Below the pieces are notes generated by a model that saw only the letters and a list, made by a program, of their open reading frames with translations, had not been told where the DNA came from and made no database searches. Made by a program: the position numbers and the translations under genes. A stretch of DNA of 64,000 bases from Paenibacillus humicola (GTDB taxonomy: Bacteria > Bacillota > Bacilli > Paenibacillales > Paenibacillaceae): assembly GCF_028826105.1 (NCBI RefSeq), contig NZ_JAQGPL010000001.1:1576501-1640500 (forward strand). The letters run 5' to 3'. This document shows, one piece after another, positions 60,454 to 64,000 of this stretch. Every line of letters begins with the position of its first letter. The stretch's first letter is position 1.

Positions 60454-62991
60454 ATGAACGATGTTGAAACGAAGCTGAACCGGCTCGCCAAGGCGTTTTT
60501 GCCGGACGGGGCGGAGCTGATAACCGCTGACGAGCCCAATGCGCCGCGTACGGCCGTTTATTCGGCGGATTTTGACGGAGACCGGACGCCGGAGGTTGCG
60601 GCGGCTTACCGGCTGAACGGCGAGCCGCACATAGTTGTGCTGCGGTACCGGGGCGGCGCATGGGAACCCGCCGCTTGGGCGAAAGGGCCGGGCAGCGGGG
60701 TCACGCTGCTGGCGGCGGCGCCCGTTCTGGGAACCGGCCGGAACCAGCTGATCGTCGGCTGGCAAACCGGTTCGTTCCGGTCGAAGCTGTCGGTGTACGA
60801 ATGGACGCGGGAAGGTCTTCGCGATGCGGCGCCGCGCGATCTGGTTTACAGCGATATCCATATTGCGGATATGCCGGGCCGGGCGGGCCGGGACGGCAGG
60901 GCGGAGCTAGCGCTTTGGATTCACGATACGGACGATGCGTTCCGCGTCGAAGTGCTTCGCTGGACGAACGGCGCTTTCGTTCCGGCGCCGGATGCGTACC
61001 CGCATTATTTTCCCGGCGTCGTGCGTCATTATGAACGACTGACACGGACTCATCCGGATGATTCGTTCTACTGGTATTACCTGGCCGATGCCCAGTACCG
61101 CGCGGGGATGGCGACCGCGGCGCGGGCTTCCGTCCGCCGCGCACTCGGCTTTTCGCAGCCGTATCCTTCACGCGGCGCGCTGCTTGAGCTGGAACGCAGC
61201 ATCGGGGGCTGGATGCCGCAGCCGGGCGTCCTGACGCGGGCGGCGGTCCTGCTCCCCGCATCGGTGAAAACCGCAGGCGGCACGAAATGGGGCTACATCG
61301 ACGAGAGCGGGCGGATGGCGATCCGCCCGCAATACGACGACGCCCGCGAATTTCAGCCGAACGGTCTTGCGGTTGTCGGGAAGAACGGGCGCTATGGTCT
61401 GATCGACCGTTCCGGGCGGTTCGTCGTGCAGCCGATTTACGGATCGATCAGCCCGTTCTCCGAAGGCCGGGCGGTCGTGATCGACGACGAGGGATTCAAG
61501 GTGATCGACGAGGCGGGCACGGTTATTACGAAGCGGGCCTATCCGTTTATTGCGGATATGAGCGGCGGAAGAGCGGTATTTTACGTTATGAACGGAGAAG
61601 GGAGCGGCGGCGGGGAAGGCGGAGCCGGCGCCGGAGAAATTCGGTACGGCTATTTGGACCTGCAGGGGAACGAGGTCATCCCGGCGCAGTACGAAAGCGC
61701 GGAGGACTTCAGCGGCGGGAAGGCGGTCGTCAAGGTGAAGGAGCGCGAGTACGCGCTTATCGACCCAAACGGGCGGAAATTGGCGTCGTATCCGTATGCT
61801 TTTGTCGGCTCGCCCGGCGACGGTTTGCTCCCGTTCCGGCAGGAGGAGGACGGCAAATACGGGTATATCGACGAGCGCGGGAACGTCGTCATCTCCCCGG
61901 TCTACACCGGGGCGTTCCCGTTCCGGGACGGCCGCGCCGTCGTCTATATGGGTGAGGATTTCAAGTGGAACTACGGCGTCATCGATAAGCGCGGCCGCTG
62001 CGTCGTCCGGCCGGAATACAACGATATCCGGCAGCTCGGCGAGCGGCGGCTCGCGCTCGGCCGGGCGATTGATTCCGAGCGGCCGTACATCGGTTCCCTG
62101 TACGCGATCGCGGATGACAGCGGCAAGCTGCTGAGCGGCTTCGACTATAAGGACGTTTCCGATTTCAAGGACGGGCTGGCGTCGGTATCGGATACGTCCG
62201 AGACGTATTTCATCGACCGCAGCGGGAAGCCGGCGCCGGGTTACCCGCGGGTGAACGGCAGCGGCACCCTTGCGCTTGCGGACGGCCTGATCCGGGCGGA
62301 CGTCGACCGGCGGCTGTCCTATTTGACCCGCGCGGGCAACGTCGTATGGCGGCAAAACACGACGATTCCGCTCACGCCGCCTTATGCGGTGATCGAGGAG
62401 AAGTATAAGCCGAATCCGGATTACCTCGTCTATTATCCGCAGCTTGAAGGAATGCCGGATGCCGGCGCGCAGCGGACGGTGAACGCCAGGCTGAGGGAGC
62501 TGTCGCAGGTGAAGCCGGTCCCCGGCGGGCAGCTCGATTATAGCTACGACGGCGATTTCGAGGTCGCGTTTTACAAGGAACGGCTGCTGGAGCTTGAGCT
62601 GGAGGGCTATCATTTCCCTTTCGGAGCCGCCCACGGCATGCCGACGAGAACGTACGTCCCCATCGATCTGATATCCGGGACGATCTATGAGCTCCGCGAC
62701 CTGTTCAAACCCGGCAGCAGCTACGTCGAAGTGCTGAGCGCCATCGTGGGCCGGCAAATTCGCGAGGATCCGCAATATTCGTATGTGTTCCCGGACAGCT
62801 ACAAGGGAATCCGGGCGGACCAGCCGTTTTACGTGACCGAAGACGCCCTTCACTTGTATTTCGAGCCTTACGAAATCGCGCCGTATGCCGCAGGCTTTCC
62901 GACCTTTACGATCCCGTTCGCGGAAATCATGGACCTGATCGATACGGAAGGCGCGTTTTGGCGGTCGTTTCACGATGAATCCAACCGGTAA
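60454..62991 (+). CDS. WG-repeat protein with C-terminal DUF3298-type domain
   Basis: 845 residues. Residues 1-170 resemble an FG-GAP/VCBS-like beta-propeller segment (VYSADFDGDRTPEVA). A helical tetratricopeptide-like stretch follows near 200-245. About nine WG repeats occupy 278-610, such as KWGYIDESGRMAIRPQYDD and KYGYIDERGNVVISPVYTG; one contains a Gly-rich insertion (SGGGEGGAGAG). The last 200 residues contain YDGDFEVAFYKERLLELEL and resemble the DUF3298/RsiV-like domain of secreted proteins, yet there is no signal peptide. The function is unknown. AAGGGGGAATGCAGG precedes the ATG. Confidence 0.8.
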   Translation: MNDVETKLNRLAKAFLPDGAELITADEPNAPRTAVYSADFDGDRTPEVAAAYRLNGEPHIVVLRYRGGAWEPAAWAKGPGSGVTLLAAAPVLGTGRNQLIVGWQTGSFRSKLSVYEWTREGLRDAAPRDLVYSDIHIADMPGRAGRDGRAELALWIHDTDDAFRVEVLRWTNGAFVPAPDAYPHYFPGVVRHYERLTRTHPDDSFYWYYLADAQYRAGMATAARASVRRALGFSQPYPSRGALLELERSIGGWMPQPGVLTRAAVLLPASVKTAGGTKWGYIDESGRMAIRPQYDDAREFQPNGLAVVGKNGRYGLIDRSGRFVVQPIYGSISPFSEGRAVVIDDEGFKVIDEAGTVITKRAYPFIADMSGGRAVFYVMNGEGSGGGEGGAGAGEIRYGYLDLQGNEVIPAQYESAEDFSGGKAVVKVKEREYALIDPNGRKLASYPYAFVGSPGDGLLPFRQEEDGKYGYIDERGNVVISPVYTGAFPFRDGRAVVYMGEDFKWNYGVIDKRGRCVVRPEYNDIRQLGERRLALGRAIDSERPYIGSLYAIADDSGKLLSGFDYKDVSDFKDGLASVSDTSETYFIDRSGKPAPGYPRVNGSGTLALADGLIRADVDRRLSYLTRAGNVVWRQNTTIPLTPPYAVIEEKYKPNPDYLVYYPQLEGMPDAGAQRTVNARLRELSQVKPVPGGQLDYSYDGDFEVAFYKERLLELELEGYHFPFGAAHGMPTRTYVPIDLISGTIYELRDLFKPGSSYVEVLSAIVGRQIREDPQYSYVFPDSYKGIRADQPFYVTEDALHLYFEPYEIAPYAAGFPTFTIPFAEIMDLIDTEGAFWRSFHDESNR

Positions 62992-63033
62992 CTCCGATTC
63001 AAAAAATACCTCCCAAAAAAACGCGGGCATCGT

Positions 63034-63064
63034 TTGACATGGAGTATACTCCATCGGATAAGAT
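63034..63064 (+). promoter_or_regulatory. MerR-type promoter with perfect palindrome in a 19-bp spacer
   Basis: TTGACA (63034-63039), TAAGAT (63059-63064) and the perfect 16-bp palindrome ATGGAGTATACTCCAT (63039-63054) between them. The spacer is 19 bp, the MerR-activated architecture. Confidence 0.75.
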
Positions 63065-63155
63065 GCAGTTGATTGCAGATATCGCGCACGGCAAAATGGG
63101 AATCGATGCGGGCGGCCGCCCGCAGATTCCGCCGCGGAGAAACGGAGGAAGAAAA

Positions 63156-64000
63156 ATGAAAAGAAGAATTCTCGGCGCGACCGGCATGTCGGTCAGTGAA
63201 ATGACGCTTGGGGCGATGATGTTCGGCGCCATGGGCAACACCGACCGCGGCGATTCGGTGCGCATCATCCACCGGGCGCTGGACGCCGGCATTAATTTTA
63301 TCGATACGGCCGACGTCTATTCAAACGGCGAGTCGGAAGAGATCGTCGGGCAAGCGGTTAAAGGACGCCGGCACGACGTGATCATTGCGACGAAGTTCGG
63401 CTTGCCCATGGGAGCGGACGCCAATCGGAGCGGCGGCTCGGCGCGCTGGATCAAGCACGAAGTCGAAGAAAGCCTGAAGCGGCTGGGCACGGATTATATC
63501 GATCTTTACCAGATGCACCGGCCGGATTACAATACCGATCTCGGCGAGACGCTGGCGGCGCTCTCGGACCTGATCCGGGCGGACAAAGTGCGGGCGATCG
63601 GCTCGTCGACGTTCCCCGCCGAACGGATCGTCGAAGCGCAGTGGGCGGCGGAGCGGGGCGGCCATCACCGCTTTCTTGCGGAGCAGCCGATGTATTCGAT
63701 TTTCACGAGAAAGCTGGAGGCAGCCGTGCTGCCGGCAGCGCAGCGCTACAATATGGGCGTCATTACCTACAGCCCGCTGAACGGCGGGTGGCTCTCCGGG
63801 CGCGCTGACCAGATGGGAAGCCATCGCGCGGCGGGAAGACCGGAGCGGTACGATCCGACGATCCCGAGCAACCAGGCCAAAGCGGAAGCGCTGCGAAAAC
63901 TGGACGCGCTTGCGAAAGAATCGGGGATTCCGCTGCCTCACCTCGCCCTGGCCTTTGTCCGGTCTCATCCGGCGGTCACTTCGGTCATTATCGGTCCCCG
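63156..64000 (+). CDS. Aldo/keto reductase (3' end outside window)
   Basis: 281 codons to the window edge. Asp and Tyr are in NFIDTADVYSNGESEE, Lys in VIIATKFGLP, His in DLYQMHRPD, and the NADPH end begins VTSVIIGPR. It belongs to the YajO/PhnQ-like AKR group. AACGGAGGAAG precedes the ATG at 63156. The promoter upstream has a MerR-type operator, so a MerR regulator elsewhere, probably responding to aldehydes or electrophiles, is expected to induce it. The C-terminus is missing. Confidence 0.87.
   Translation, partial: MKRRILGATGMSVSEMTLGAMMFGAMGNTDRGDSVRIIHRALDAGINFIDTADVYSNGESEEIVGQAVKGRRHDVIIATKFGLPMGADANRSGGSARWIKHEVEESLKRLGTDYIDLYQMHRPDYNTDLGETLAALSDLIRADKVRAIGSSTFPAERIVEAQWAAERGGHHRFLAEQPMYSIFTRKLEAAVLPAAQRYNMGVITYSPLNGGWLSGRADQMGSHRAAGRPERYDPTIPSNQAKAEALRKLDALAKESGIPLPHLALAFVRSHPAVTSVIIGP

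Noticed and set aside
61168..63054. A 628-residue open frame on the minus strand
   Set aside because: Antisense to the WG-repeat gene; no domain and no ribosome binding site.

Overview
The window looks like a chromosomal segment of a GC-rich, spore-forming Firmicute of the Paenibacillus/Cohnella type. The clues are strong AGGAGG-type ribosome binding sites, frequent TTG and GTG starts, an alpha/beta small acid-soluble spore protein, and the block polA-mutM-ytaF-coaE-lytic transglycosylase-SASP-nrdR, which is typical of that family. I see no phage, insertion sequence, integrase or CRISPR array. The genus assignment is inference; no search was run.

Layout. 1-2.8 kb: membrane-anchored J-like protein and a cysteine-cluster protein (minus), then cardiolipin synthase. 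2.9-15.6 kb: sugar-related accessory genes (oxidoreductases, esterase, aldose epimerase, AraC regulator with HAD phosphatase, TIM-barrel isomerase) plus a heterodimeric ABC exporter and a DMT transporter. 15.7-20.8 kb: an IclR-regulated set that reads as a non-phosphorylating L-fucose-type pathway (SDR dehydrogenase, FAH-family hydrolase, FucU mutarotase, lactonase, zinc dehydrogenase) with no recognisable fuconate dehydratase. 21-26.5 kb: pstB-phoU and pstSCAB, each behind a PhoP-box-like promoter. 26.7-33.5 kb: the conserved housekeeping block, ending at tRNA-Ala(GGC). 33.5-34.3 kb: an AT-rich stretch holding remnants of a small two-gene operon, then a large secreted pectinesterase. 37-42.6 kb: a metallophosphatase/5'-nucleotidase divergent from phnDCEE, whose promoter shares the spacing of the pst promoters. 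42.6-49 kb: a stalk-domain secreted protein, a TipA-like MerR regulator, a Gfo/Idh/MocA oxidoreductase and a rifamycin phosphotransferase homologue. 49-57 kb: two operons (aldo/keto reductase, two VOC proteins, esterase; and aldo/keto reductase, amidohydrolase, GHL6-like hydrolase) and a polysaccharide deacetylase. 57-64 kb: another oxidoreductase, a Cache-GGEEF diguanylate cyclase, a WG-repeat protein and a truncated aldo/keto reductase behind a MerR-type promoter.

Two themes connect the genes. One is phosphorus scavenging: Pst, PhoU, PhnDCEE and the nucleotidase share promoter architecture and place a hairpin after each binding-protein gene. The other is breakdown of plant or mucin-like sugars: pectinesterase, esterases, four aldo/keto reductases, four Gfo/Idh/MocA proteins, two amidohydrolases and the fucose-type pathway. 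MerR-type promoters with 19-bp spacers appear twice, and the TipA-like gene has both an apparent ACG start and an internal start for its effector domain.
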